64,000 nucleotides of DNA from Nelumbo lutea (taxonomy: Eukaryota; Streptophyta; Magnoliopsida; Proteales; Nelumbonaceae): contig JAKGHH010000002.1 in the NCBI GenBank assembly GCA_022828595.1, positions 72,884,383 to 72,948,382 of the forward strand. Reading direction: 5' to 3'. Under the pieces are notes generated by a model that saw only the letters and a program-made list of their open reading frames with translations, made no database searches and had not been told where the DNA came from. Below, one piece after another: positions 1-11,345 of this stretch. The position numbers and the translations under genes are program-made. Position 1 is the stretch's first letter, and every line of letters begins with the position of its first letter.

Positions 1-369
1 TAGATGTTTATTGCATAGGAAAAAGAAATGAAATTAAAACCCTAGAATCAAGGCATCCTGTGTAATGGGGAAAACCTAAAATAATAGAGAAGAGAGAGAC
101 AGGGGAGAGGAGAAAGAATGTGCATAGCCGTCAAGTTGGCAAATGAAGCTAGAGAAGTTATGTTGAAGTAATAACAGAGTAAATCTTGATCCAAATCCGT
201 AGGCTTTCAGATAATGGAGTAGATGTTGTTGTACCAAGAGAGGCCTATGCAATTGATAGCAGTTTAGATTACTGGTTTTCAGATTAGAAATGGAATTAAT
301 GGAGGTGGATTCTCGAGACTTTTCATTCCAAATTCTTCCCAAGTGATGAATTCTCTTTGTTTGTAGGGT
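1..369. other. AT-rich intergenic DNA, nothing recognised
   Basis: No reading frame longer than about 90 codons resembles a known protein, and I see no RNA gene. The sequence runs into an LTR-like repeat from about 370. Confidence 0.5.
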
Positions 370-1100
370 TGCTTAACTTACTTTAATTAGGCTTTACTTC
401 TCTCCATTCTCTTGTTCTTTTTCTCTTCTTCCTTTGCAAGTCAAAACCCTAGTTCAAACCAACCATAGTGAGGGCTGATTCTCATCAGTCCTCTATTATA
501 TTTTTAGAGAAAAACATCAGAAAATTTCAAACTTATACAGTTGCACCAATCTAAAGAAGTTGGAGCTCAATTTTTGCTAAAACAGTACTGCTGAATCAGC
601 TTCACACATACAGCTACATCATCTTCAGTTGTAGGCCGATTTGGCTCTAATATTGGGCGTGAATCACCACCACTCTGGCAGTTGTGTATTGTGGACTCCA
701 TATTAGGTATGATCAATTTTAAATTTGGGTTTCAATCTCATCCGAATTCAATGCATGATCAATCTGAAAAATTTAAATTTCAAAATATGGAGAAATCAGT
801 TCTCGGGTTGGACTGGTTTTTTTGTTTTTTTTTATTTTGACCAGCAACTGTATAAAGGTCGACCATGGTTTTTAATCAAGCTTTCAATCTATCTAACAGG
901 ATTAAAGAGGTTAATTGGCGGAGGCCCATATAACAATCCCCTCTTTCCTTGAAGTAACTCAACTTCAACCACTTCAGATTCTTATCTTACACACCATCTC
1001 CCAAAACCATATTGGCCGGTGGTTCCCTCCCTTAGATTGTGTCATGAAATTCAATGTTGATGGAATCTGTTGCATTTTTTTTTTTTTATCTTTTTGTATG
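370..1100 (+). repeat. Diverged LTR-like repeat (copia-related)
   Basis: This stretch aligns by eye with 47,780-48,230. Both have a CT-rich stretch, a block with AAAAACATCAG, a block with CGGCTTCACA or CAGCTTCACA, a TATTGGGCGTGAA-like block and a final ATTAGGTATGAT or ATCAGGTAAATT stretch. The 47-48 kb copy continues an LTR related to that of copia-1 and copia-2, so I read this as an old LTR fragment of the same broad family. No coding capacity. Confidence 0.45.
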
Positions 1101-1717
1101 TGATTCAAAAGTTCTGTAGGGGTATTTTTGTTTTGTTTTTAATTTTTTTACATGCTTACAAATTCTAACACGTGTAATTTATCCAAAATTCTTTTAAATA
1201 ATTTTTAATTTAAATTTAAATTTTAAGTGACCTTTCATCACTAAGTGATTTTTTTTAACTCTAAATGACTTTTCAAATTAAAGTGTCTTTTTATTTCAAG
1301 TTTCTTTAAATATGTCTTTTAATTTAAATTAGTGACCTTTCATTGAAGTGCCTCTTTAATTAAAAGTGTCTTTTAAACATAATTTTTATTAATGACTTTT
1401 CATTAGCAACCCATCATTTGGAATCTTTTCTTTATTGTCTTCTGATTAAAATTTGGTAACCTTTCATAGGTGCCTTTTCTTTATTGTCTTTTTTCTCACA
1501 AGGTGCCATTGGGTCTATATATACAAAAGGACATTTGAGACTTAATGCATACAAGAAATATCCTTCTCTCTTACTCCTTGCACATCTTTTCAACATTTTC
1601 ACATTCTCATGTATTGAATGAATTGGGTTGAATTACAAAAACTGATTGTATGACCCAATATTTTCAAGTGAATGGTTCCTGGAAGCCATCAAGGCTGTTG
1701 AATCCTAGAGAAGACAC

Positions 1718-1765
1718 CTATCTATCTATCTATCTATCTATCTATCGGTATATATATATATATAT
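1718..1765. repeat. Microsatellite (CTAT)n followed by (TA)n
   Basis: About seven CTAT units run directly into a TA run. Confidence 0.9.
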
Positions 1766-3130
1766 CATTTCTGAATTTTTCATTTTTTTAATTTCATGTC
1801 ATTTTTGAAACAACCAATGAGATGCACTTTCTCAATAACCTAAATAATCTCTTCTCCTAAAATTACTCCTAAACTACCTCCCCCACTATCCCCCACTTTC
1901 TTCAAAATTATCTCTAATTTAGTAGAGAGTTTCTCTCCTAAATTATCTCTAATTACTATTTATCCTCTCCCATACTTTTTATCTATATCTATCTAAAGAA
2001 AGTTTGGATTAAAAAATTTAAGAATTATTTACATATTCTAACAAAATTATAAAATTACTTTAAAATATTTGTTAAAAACACAAAAAATATTTTTATATTT
2101 TTGCAAAATATATCACAAAATTATGTACTAACAATTTAAATTATATTTTTCTGTTTTATCAATTTAAAAGTTTTTTAAATATTTAATAATATGTAATAGC
2201 TTTAAATAAAAAATCAAATAACAAAAAGTTTTAAATATTTTATAGATTATTTAAATATTTAAATCACAAAATATTTATCATAACTAGATTTTAAATAGTT
2301 AAAATAACAAAATTATGTAATAAATTAAAAAATTTCTTCAAAGTAGAAAAATAATTATAACATAATACCTAAATTAATAATAATTTAATATATTACAAAT
2401 TTAATAATGAAATTATGTAATCATAGTATAAATTATGATTTTATGGAAAATTAAATTCAATAAATAATTAATATTTTAATATTTAAATAACAAAATATTT
2501 AACATAACTATATTTTAAATTGTTAAAATAAATAAATTATGTAAAAAATTTTAAAAAAATCTAAAAGTAGAACAAAAATTATAACATAATATTGAAATTA
2601 ATAATAATTTAATATTTTTACCTAATATTGTAAATAATTAATTTCACTTATATCAAGTAATAATTCGAGAAAATAACTTTCAAAAAAAACAATATTTATT
2701 AATAATAATTTTAAACCCTTAATCTATATTTATTATATAATTATATATACTAAAATTAATATTTATTGTATTTTGTGATAAATTTATTTTCAATAAGTAT
2801 GTATAAATTTATTTTGTTAAGTTATTTAATAGAAAACTTTCAATAACTATTGGAGATTAAATTACTATTATTGAAATTTTTAAATTTAATTTATTGTACT
2901 TATTGTATTTATTGTGTTTTTGTTATAAGTTATTGATTAATATTTAGTATAGATTAAACTATTATTTGAGATTATACTATTTATTGACTAAGTTAATATA
3001 TTTTTAGTAATTATTGTAGTTTTCATTATCAATATATTTTCAATAATTGTGTACTTTTGCTATAAATTTTCAATAATTATGGAAGATTAAACTATTGTTA
3101 TTTATTAGAGATAAGACTATTAATTTAGCT
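1766..3130. other. Very AT-rich stretch, no gene seen
   Basis: Long runs of A and T with short repeated words such as AAATATTT and TTAATAATAA. No open frame of interest on either strand. Confidence 0.6.
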
Positions 3131-3139
3131 AAAATTATG

Positions 3140-3650
3140 AGTGTTCATGAGTTGGTTCGGTGCGGTCGTAGGCTATTTGGCCAACCAAATTGACCTGATC
3201 AGGTTAGGGAGTTGGTTAGTTGAAACCGACTAACCTTTTGTGAAAACCGACCCACTCAAGTTGTATTGATGTGGGTTAACTTTTTGGTTTGGCCAGTTTG
3301 TTCAAAAGATTTAAATTTAAAAATTTAATTTAATTTTAAAAATTATAGTGTGATAATTAAATAATAAATTTATGAAATAAAATATTTTAGACTAAGAAAT
3401 ATGGGAAAATTTCCACTTTTTCATTTTAAAAATTATATTTAAAATATAAAATATTAATATATATCCATGGTCAGGTCATTCGATTTTGGTCGGTTTACAA
3501 ATGGCCAAAGTGGAACTAATCCAACATGGTCAAATTGGGAAATTTTTTAACCAAAGCCAACCTAAAATACTAGAAAACTAACCAACTCGGGTCAAGTTAA
3601 TTGGGTTGGTTGGTTTCATTAGTTTGACAAATAAACCTAACTGAAATTAA
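3140..3650. repeat. GGTTGGTT / AACCGAC-rich dispersed repeat
   Basis: Two arms rich in GTTGGTT, GACCCACTC and CCAACC words (3,150-3,300 and 3,470-3,640) flank an AT-rich core, partly as inverted copies. This is the layout of a degenerate non-autonomous DNA transposon. I cannot place exact ends. Confidence 0.4.
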
Positions 3651-3799
3651 TTGTTGTTATTTTTGTATTATAAAAATTTTATTAAAAGTAGTATATAAAA
3701 TATGAATAATTATTAATTATTTAAAAAGTTAAAAATATAAAACAATTGTATACTCTTATGTGTTTCTATTAGGGTTATTTATTAGAACACACTTTTAGG

Positions 3800-4210
3800 G
3801 ATGACAATTTTTCCCATCCCCGACGGGGACCGGACTTCCTCGACCCAATGGGGCTGGAGATGGGGATTACTTTAGTGGGGCGGGGGTGGGGACGAGGATT
3901 AATAGGAATCCCTAATTGAAGTCGGGGTCAGGGATGGGGATTGAGGTCCTCGCCCCACTCCGACCCCAATTATATATGTGTTTGCGTGTGTGTGTGTGCA
4001 TTAAATGTTATTTATATTAAATATACTATTATATTATTTATAATATATATATATCAAAACATATTAAAAAATTATTTATAATTTAAATTTTTTATTTATT
4101 TAAAAAAATACTATTAATTGAAAACATTTTGGGAATTCGGGTCCCTATGGGGAACCCATCCCCATCGAGGATCGAGGATGGGGGTTAATTTCAAAATCAA
4201 GGTTGGGGCC
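3800..4210. repeat. G-rich GGGGAT repeat with AT-rich core
   Basis: A G-rich block near 3,810-3,965 (repeated GGGGAT/GGGGTC and clustered G4-5 runs at 3,877-3,893) and a second block at 4,130-4,200 (CCCATCCCCATCGAGGATCG) flank an AT-rich core. This resembles a degenerate inverted-repeat element. Confidence 0.4.
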
Positions 4211-4930
4211 TTAGGTTCACGATTTCATTAAGGAGTTTTTGTTTTGCCCTTTAGGCCCATGATTTTTTATTCCAAAAATACCCCTAACACTTTTTTTGTA
4301 TAAAAAGCAAAATTGAACAAATGTAGCCAATAAAGTGGTTGCCCATGTCTTATTAAGGGAAAAATGGTATTTTTATTTTTATTTTCTTTTGATTAAATTT
4401 ATTTAAATGAACATTAGGGTCAACACTGTCATTTTCCTCTTGTCATCTAATGAAAGATTGATTAAAGTCATTGCAAGTTATAAGTGGTGTTTTAGTAAAA
4501 TACTAATTATAGGGTAGATTTAGTAAATCCCTAAAACTATATGGGGTATTTTAGTGTATGACCATTTTTATTATTTAGCTTTCTCACTAAATCTATATGC
4601 ACGAAACTTCTCAAGCATTAATTTTTAAGGTGTTAAGGACAATGTCCTAGATATGCCTCAACTGATAAGTCCAATTTTCTACATTTATTTTACTTCTCTA
4701 ACTTTACTTGTTATTAGTGATTTCTATGTTAGTTTTTATAATTAAATTACTTTCTCTCAAATGTTGTTAATTTCTTACAATTAAATTAGTCTCTCTTAAA
4801 ATTTATATTTCTATTTTCATTTTATTATTAGGCCTCATTTGTTTGCATCTTTGTAATTTATCTAGGTAAATGCACCTATCCAGATAAATGTTTCTTGAGT
4901 AACATTTACTTAGGTAAATGCATTTACCCC

Positions 4931-5356
4931 TTTAGGATTCTCATGTAAGTAACAAAATGAAATTTTTACTCATAAAAAGATAATATAAAAATGGGCAAAG
5001 TTGACCCATTATGCATTATAAAATTTCCCCTCACGTGGAAAAGTTACTTAACCACTTGGAAGATGATTAAATTTTACCTAGGAAAGTGGAATTTATTTTA
5101 CCATGGGGCATAAATACAAAAAAAAAAACATTATAAAGTTGGTTAATTAAAAAAAGATATCCATTAACCAATTTTTCCAAACTTATTTATTGGTAAGGGA
5201 ACGGGTCTTAGTAGCACCATTATAGAGTACTCTAATGGAATCATTATGGTAAGGTCAGGACTGCCTTCCATTCTTGGTACGACCATAGTTATAACCTAAT
5301 TGCTAAAGCAAGAGCAATTCACAATGCACGGATCCATATACTCATCATTGAAAGCG
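4931..5356. repeat. Long dispersed repeat, copy 1 (pairs with 24,497-24,960)
   Basis: Almost the whole stretch matches 24,497-24,960 in direct orientation with few mismatches. The other copy has about 40 extra bases (24,779-24,822). The last ~60 bases can be read as an RNase H-like segment (codons for LIAKARAIHNARIHILIIES), so it may derive from a non-LTR element, but that reading is weak. Confidence 0.75.
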
Positions 5357-5589
5357 CGGAATTGAACAGAATTCGACTGTTGGTGGGTTGGATCCAATCC
5401 CAACCGAAACTAATCAAATTGGATTTAAATGGCCTAGTATAGAAATTGGGTTGGACTAAATCCAAATAAATTCATCCAAATTGTTATCAGTTTGATTTGA
5501 ATCAAATAAGGGTTCACAATCGTGAAGATTAATTTATAAAATGAACAAAATTAAAAAAAGTACATTCTGTGAATAAACTTTGATTTTAA

Positions 5590-5830
5590 TCAATGTTTTC
5601 AAAATCGGATCGGACTGGAAAATTTGGGTAATGGTCACCTGGCCGGTTCCATTTTACCCCAAAACTGGCTAAAAACCATTAATTTGGTCAATGAACCACT
5701 ACCCCAGGCGGTCAAACCATTCGACCCAGGAACGGTTTTTGAACATTTTTTATTTATTTTTATTTTTTTTATCATAGTGGATTGTCCGTTCAGACTAGAT
5801 GATCAGACTATTCAACCCTAGAACCGAACC
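5590..5830. repeat. Degenerate ACCGG/GGACTGG inverted-repeat element
   Basis: Begins with AATGTTTTCAAAATCGGATC and continues with GGACTGG, GGCCGGTTCC and GTCCGTTCAGAC words. The same head (GGTTTTCAAAACTGGACCGG type) recurs at 28,828 and 31,968, which marks a dispersed family. Confidence 0.45.
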
Positions 5831-6151
5831 CCCAAACGATGCCTAAAATCCCTTCTAAATGTGATGTGATGTGATGTCGGAGCTTTACTCACAACTTGAC
5901 AAATATCTCTCTCTCCTATCAATTTATCAATCTAATTACTTAAAGCTTGGCAAATTCCTTTTATGGAGATTTAAATGTAATCAATTACGGTGTCTCAATT
6001 TAAATAACACCTAATTGGCTACCACTTTTATGATTCTAGTTGACTGGTCAAAAGTTTTTCAGATATCATCTCTTTTCCATATCATAGTCCAACCCTTTCA
6101 CTAATGTATATTTCATTATTATTGCAATTATTTAAACTTTTTATCTTGCTC

Positions 6152-6425
6152 TAAGGGCCTACACAATAGTGGGGTAGCCCATCCCCCAAACCCATAACCC
6201 CCCCAACCAGGTGTAGTTAGGTGGGATTCGATATTAAGTCTCTGCTACAACGAGTAGGAGACTTTACCAACCAACTGGTTGGCGAGTTCACATCTACGCC
6301 CCACATGCACATCTCAGCTTGCATTGATAATATCTGTGAAAATTGTAATTGGGAGATGTTTACAATACACAGTTGGGATGTGCTGCGGGGTGCAAATGTA
6401 AATTCCCAGTTAGCACCTTGGACAA
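6152..6425 (-). mobile_element. tRNA-derived SINE, interrupted by a MITE
   Basis: On the minus strand the order is a tRNA-like head, a GGTAAAGTCTCC stretch, a degraded box-B-like ATCGAATCCCAC, a GGTTATGGGTTTGGGGGATG body, and the 3' tail CACTATTGTGTAGGCCC. It matches the better copy at 31,618-31,785. The head is split by a MITE at 6,284-6,405, flanked by CTGGTTGGC and CCAGTTAGC, an imperfect 9-bp duplication. The split places the SINE insertion before the MITE insertion. Confidence 0.6.
6284..6405. mobile_element. MITE family M1, copy 1 (nested in SINE)
   Basis: Terminal inverted repeats read GAGTTCACATCTACGCCCCAC at one end and, from the other end, GAATTTACATTTGCACCCCGC. The interior has GGGAGATGTTTACAATACACAG, seen in variant form in the copies at 22.4, 28.0 and 31.2 kb. 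The flanking 9-mers are alike at 6 of 9 positions. Confidence 0.6.
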
Positions 6426-6469
6426 ATTATTTGACCTGCAGCGCCCTAAGCCAAGTCGCCCTGCACCAA

Positions 6470-6740
6470 CTAGGCGACCTCCTAATAACCCTATAAATGT
6501 TGGCACTACAATATCGAATATTTTCTCCCCAAGTGAAGGTTTCGAATTATTAACTAATTTCTCTTGAATATCTTCATTCTGCCGCTTGAGGTCACTTAAC
6601 TTCTCGACAAAATTTTCCATTTCATCGGCTGATTTTGTTCGGTCCTTTGGTGCTTCTTCTAATGCATTGGATAGGGCAACTCTTTCTCATTCCAGTTGTT
6701 CTTGAAGATTAGAAATTGTGTTCATGAACCTCGATTCAAT
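6470..6740 (-). pseudogene. AIG1/IAN GTPase copy A: orphan last exon
   Basis: On the minus strand, after an acceptor-like ATATGCAG, the frame gives IESRFMNTISNLQEQLE, then a TGA, then ERVALSNALEEAPKDRTKSA and onward to an end rich in G, L and I. It is closely similar to exon 5 of gene 1 (17,034-17,315). The TGA stands where gene 1 has CGA (Arg), a C-to-T change at a CpG. No upstream exon is present: gypsy-1 starts about 45 bases into the preceding intron. Plant AIG1 proteins end in a coiled coil and a hydrophobic tail, and this piece holds only that part, so it is a dead fragment. Confidence 0.85.
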
Positions 6741-6787
6741 CTGCATATAATAAGATTTTGTGTGAACGGATGAAAAACAATCAAATA

Positions 6788-7678
6788 GAGGGTGATTTGG
6801 CCCGACCTCGTAGCACGGGGACATGTGGGTGTGACTTTTCTTAAGCAACGACTCAGCATGACAGTACAACAAGCGCAGTCGCAACTCGATGGGAAGGGTT
6901 CACTGAGTTTAATTTAGCAACTCGGCGGGTTAGGCTACTCGTCGAGATCCGTCTGGCTTGCGCCTTCTTCCCAAGGCTGAGGCGCTCCGAGCTACCTCTG
7001 AGCTCGAGGCCCCCTGACTTTTCCTAATGCCCGAGCTCCTCCCAGTGGGTTTTAGGCCGCTCCCAAAAAGGGACACCCCGATCCGCCTCTAGATACCCCA
7101 AGGTAGAGACACCTCGGGCCAAGCAGCTCGGTGTAGCTTGCCACAGGCAGCTCACCACTTACAGGGTAGCTCGGTATAGGGTAGCTCGCGGAAGAGTAGT
7201 TCGGTATATCGCAGGAAGATCTCCTGTGTGACAACTATACCTGACAAACCTGGAGACTACGACCACGTCTTTCGTCAGACGGTGTTGTGCCCGCCACCTT
7301 TGGAAGGTGTCTTACATCTGACAAGTACGTACCCTGCAACGACGGCCCCGCATGTGCCACCTCAGCCCTGGCTGTAACGGCTGCAGCAAGACGACAGTGG
7401 CGGTTATACCTGCCCTGACAGAGGCAGGTGGGCCTGATTCGACAGAGTTCTGTTATAAGTAGCCCCAATCCCAAAGGACAGAGGTAATCTTCTGATACTC
7501 GCGCTATCTGCACTCTTAGCTTCTTTTACTCTCCTTTCACCTTTCACAGAGCTCTAACTTAAGCGTTGGAGTGTTCCCGCCGGGAAAGCCCCCCGGGGAT
7601 TCCTCATCTTCTCCATCTCAGGTACCATCCAGGAGCCAGGCAACCGCCAACTAGGAGTGATCAGATCGCGCACCATCA
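6788..7678 (+). repeat. 5' LTR of gypsy-1
   Basis: Aligns through its length with the reverse complement of the gypsy-2 LTR (52,536-53,421): a shared TGATTTGRCCCGACCT start, a CACTCTTAGCTT block, CTAACTTAAGC, GTATTCCCGCC-like and GGAGCCAG blocks, and an end in ...CCATCA (gypsy-2: GCATCA). The start is set by loss of match to the AIG1 intron and is uncertain by about 6 bases. Confidence 0.85.
7453..7462 (+). promoter_or_regulatory. Candidate LTR TATA box (gypsy-1)
   Basis: TTATAAGTAG lies about 225 bases before the LTR end. The gypsy-2 LTR has CTATAAAA in a comparable place (52,834-52,841, minus). Confidence 0.55.
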
Positions 7679-7680
7679 TT

Positions 7681-7698
7681 TGGCGCCGTCTGTGGGAA
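7681..7698 (+). other. Primer-binding site of gypsy-1
   Basis: TGGCGCCGTCTGTGGGAA starts 3 bases after the LTR end. This is the TGGCGCCGT-type PBS common in plant Ty3/gypsy elements. Confidence 0.85.
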
Positions 7699-7753
7699 CG
7701 ACTTCAAAAGCCTCCCCTTAGTTTCTGTAACTACTTTTTAAGACTTAGCATCC

Positions 7754-9522
7754 ATGGCTTCTTCAAGCAAAGTCGGACGCAGTATGGAGATGGACATCGC
7801 CAGGGAACAACTCCAGGTTCTCATGGTCTGCATTAGGCAGTTCACCATTACCCTCTTGGTGGATGGAGTCCCTAGCCTGAATGTGCCACGGGCAGTGGCG
7901 CCTGTGAGTGTTCCCCTTCCCCCCTCTGTTGAGACAATATTCGCTGAACCAACTATTGCCCCTCTGGCGACCAGCCAGAACCAACTCGATGATTTGATGT
8001 AGTACATGCGGGCCATGCAAGCCCTAATGCAGCAGTTTCAGCAACACCAACTCTACTAGCAGCAGGTGTTGCATCATGTTTCTTAGTATCACTATCAGCA
8101 GCAGTTCCCTCAGCTACCTCAGCCTCAACCTCAACCTCAGCTCCCTCCTCGGCACCCGGCCTCGCGCCAAGCTAAGTCTCGCCACCAGGATGAATGCCCT
8201 TCTCACCAAGAAGAGGCTTCCTAGAACCCCCCCTAAGAGCCAAGCCTCCTCCCGCTGCAGGAAGGAAAGACCAGCCACTCCGGTCTCACTGCAGGCAGTC
8301 AGGTCGGGAGGATCCCAACTTGCCAGGTCTACGTCACCCCAACAATCGAAGTTCGAAGCCCCACTTCTGGAGAACCAGTTTGAGATCCTGACAGCAAACT
8401 CTAAGCAGAACCCCTCTGTCCGCAGCCATCACCAGTAGCCCGAGTTGCTTCCTGCGCAAACTATCCCTGACAGTACGGAGGCGAGCAGCACCAACGCAGA
8501 GCCCGCCAAGAAGCAAAGATGCCGCCGCCGAGCTCGCCGAACCGCCACCCACAACTTGCCCGAGCTCAGAGGCAGAGAAGAGGTAAGCTCTGGTGAAGTA
8601 AAAGCTCATCTCCTTTCTATTCCATCCCCCTGTCTCCCGAGCTCCTGGTTGTTCCAATGCCCAAGGACTTCAAGCTCCCCCCCCCCTCGATAAGTATGAT
8701 GGGTCGTTCGACCCGAATGATCATGTAGACGCTTTCCAGTCACAGATGCACATGGCAAGAGCCAGTGAGTATTGCATGTGCATGGCCTTCTCCACCACTT
8801 TCAGAGGAGTGGCCCGCACGTGGTATCGAAACCTTGCACCCAGATCGATAAGAAGCTGGGCATAGATCGCGCAAGCCTTCATGTCCCACTTCGTCACCAA
8901 CAAGCGGTGCCCGCGAATTGAGGAAAGCCTTCTCAGTATAGTTCAGAGAGAGGGAGAGTCCATCCGGGGCTATATCAAGCGGTTCAACGATGCATGCATG
9001 CAGATACCGCGCCGAGACCCCGTAGTGCGCCTTGTAGCAGCCAAGAAGGGCGTGACGCACAAGGAATTCAAGTGGAACATGGTTGTCAACCAGCCGGCGA
9101 CCATAACTGAATTCCTCAAGCTTGTAGACAGGTTCATAGCCACGGAAGAGGAGATCAACCAAAAGGGCGAGAGCACGCCTGAAAAGAGAAAGAGAGAAGG
9201 GGAACTTTCCAGCCAAGGAGATAGCCGAAAGAAGAAGGACTTAGCTCGGGGGGCAAAGCCGAGTCAGCCGTTCCGAGCCCCTGTAGCGGACCGAACTGAC
9301 TACACACCACTGAATGCTAAGCGGGCCAAAATCCTGATGCCAATCAAGGATGCCCCATACATGAAGTGGCCACCCCGCCTGAGGGGGAGTCCTAATGAAA
9401 GGAATAAAAATTTATATTGTAGCTTTCACAGAGACCACGGTCATTGTACCGAGAACTGTAAGAATCTCCGCAACGAGATAGAGGAACTCATTCGTCGCGG
9501 ATATCTAAGGAATTTTGTATAG
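7754..9522 (+). pseudogene. gypsy-1 gag (broken)
   Basis: Likely start is ATG 7,754 (MASSSKVGR), shortly after the PBS. An N-terminal stretch is followed by a Gln/Pro-rich region (about 8,040-8,160). The conserved gag core begins near 8,690 (KYDGSFDPNDHVDAFQSQM) and runs to 9,522. A late zinc-finger-like motif YCSFHRDHGHCTENC is followed by LRNEIEELIRRGYL, as in Tat gag proteins. Breaks: TAG at 8,000 and further stops near 8,056-8,084, a frame change between 8.1 and 8.7 kb, and TAG at about 8,864 just before MSHFVTNKRCP. Gag would form the particle; this copy cannot. Confidence 0.85.
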
Positions 9523-9660
9523 AATAACAACAATAATAATAATAATAAAGTAGGTCGGCAAGGGGAGCACGGTAAGGATGCTCCCGAGTCCAGCAGCAGG
9601 CCGGCAGAGCAGTCACAGAGGCAGCCCCCGGAAGAGAGGCCAGTTTGGGACACCATCCAC

Positions 9661-10290
9661 ATGATAGTTGGAGGCTCGATCGTTGCGGGCTGTACCTCGG
9701 TGGCAACTCGGACATCAGTTCGCGAAGCTGCCAGAGAAGAACAGAATCCTCTGAAGCGGCCGAAGACAAAGGAACCGATTTTCTTCACAGAGGACGATGC
9801 GCGCGGGGTCCACTACCCCCACGATGATGCGCTCATCATAAAAGTAAGGATCAACAATTTCGAGGTCAGGCGCGTCCTCGTTGACTCAAGTAACTCGGCG
9901 GATATTCTCTTCAAAGCCGCGTTCGACCAGCTTCAGTTGTAGGGAAGTGACTTGAGGCCCGCGAATACTCCCTTGGTATGCTTTAGTGGAGAAGAAGTCA
10001 GGCTCCTATGGAAAATAACAGTACCTGTGGAAGTCAGCACATGGCCCAATGTACTAAGGCTCAACAATGACTTCTTAGTGGTCACGACCCCCTCCCTGTA
10101 CAACGCCATAATAGGTCGGCCAGTTACCCATGCCCTATGGGCGGTGGTCTCCACTTATTATTTGGCGATGAAGTTCCCTACAGATTTCGGAGTGGGGGTA
10201 GCGCGGGGCGACCAACTTGAGTCTCGCAAGTGTTATGTCGCCGCCCTCAAGGGAAAGACCAAGGTGGCCGACAACCTCGAATTGGAGTGA
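9661..10290 (+). pseudogene. gypsy-1 protease region (broken)
   Basis: MIVGGSIVAGCTSVAT opens the region between gag and RT. The aspartic-protease site should be at VLVDSSNSADILF; most relatives have D-T/S-G followed by small residues, and here the Gly after Asp-Ser is Ser, so activity is doubtful. A TAG at 9,940 follows DQLQL, where a Gln codon is likely. The frame then continues through NAIIGRPVTHAL to 10,290. Confidence 0.75.
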
Positions 10291-10479
10291 CCTACGGAGC
10301 AAGGCGAAGAACGAGCTGCACCCACAGAAGAAACAGTTGCTATTCCAACTTCAGCAGAATACCCAGCTCAGACACTTCAGATCGGTGTTTCAGTCCAGGA
10401 ACCCCTGCGATCCGATCTGGTAAGTTTCCTACTTCAAAACTTAGATGTTTTTGCATGGTCCGCAGTAGAGATGCTGGCA

Positions 10480-11342
10480 TAGACCCTAATCTCATAACTC
10501 ACATACTCAATATTGATCCTGTAGTTAGGCCCGTTAGACAGAAGAAACGCAACCTAGCCCCAGAGCGATGGAAAGTAGTCAACGAGGAGGTCGCGAAGCT
10601 CCTCGCAGCCGACTTCATAAGGGAAGTCCATTACCCGAGCTGGGTAGCCAACCCCGTTCTGGTAAAGAAGGCTAACGGCAAGTGGCGGATGTGCGTCGAC
10701 TACACCAACCTGAACCGAGCCTGCCCAAAAGACTGCTTCCCCCTCCTCAGAATCGACCGCCTAGTGGACGCGACCTCGGGGCACGAGTTGCTGAGTTTCT
10801 TAGACGCCTATTTGGGCTATAACCAGATCAGGATGGACCCGGCGGACGAAGAAAAGACTGCCTTCATCACAGAGTTTGGTCTATATTGTTACAAGGTTAT
10901 GCCCTTCGGATTGAAAAATGTTGGGGTAACCTTTCAAAGGCTTGTAAATAAAATATTTGAGCCATTAATTGGAAGAAAAATAGAGTGTTATGTAGACGAC
11001 ATGGTCATTAAAACCCAATTCTCACAGAAATTAATACAAGACTTGCATTCTGCCTTTCAAATTCTGCGACAACTTAACATGAAGTTAAATCCAAACAAGT
11101 GTGTCTTCGGTGTCACCTTGGGTAAATTCCTAGGATACATCATCAACCGGCGCAGCATTGAGGCCAACCCGGATAAAATTAAGTCCATCCTAGATATGAG
11201 ACCACCCCGGAAGTTGAAGGAGGTTCAGAGGTTGAATGACCGCATAGCCGCCCTGAGCCGCTTTATGCCCAAATCGGCAGACCGTTGCCTGCCTTTCTTT
11301 AAGGCAATTAAAAGCAAAGGGTTTGAGTGGACCCAAGACTAC
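10480..11342 (+). pseudogene. gypsy-1 reverse transcriptase (broken downstream)
   Basis: Reads through the RT palm and fingers: WKVVNEEVAKLLAADFI, GKWRMCVDYTNLNRACPKD, FLDAYLGYNQIRM, then the catalytic YVDD box in IECYVDDMVIK and the thumb with GKFLGYIINRRSIEANPDK. It would copy element RNA into DNA in the particle. The frame ends at a TAG at 11,343 (...EWTQDY), where the homologous stretch of gypsy-2 reads a Gln codon. Between protease and RT (10,290-10,480) the frame changes, so no single polyprotein can be read. Confidence 0.9.
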
Positions 11343-11345
11343 TAG

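Noticed and set aside
5624..5821. 65-codon plus-strand frame
   Set aside because: It lies wholly in a degenerate GGACTGG/ACCGG repeat and has no protein-like conservation.
8076..8693. Several overlapping 65-120-codon frames on both strands
   Set aside because: They are out-of-frame readings of the decayed Gln/Pro-rich part of gypsy-1 gag.
8740..9216. 158-codon minus-strand frame inside gag
   Set aside because: Shadow of the gag frame; no similarity to the antisense gene, which lies after integrase.
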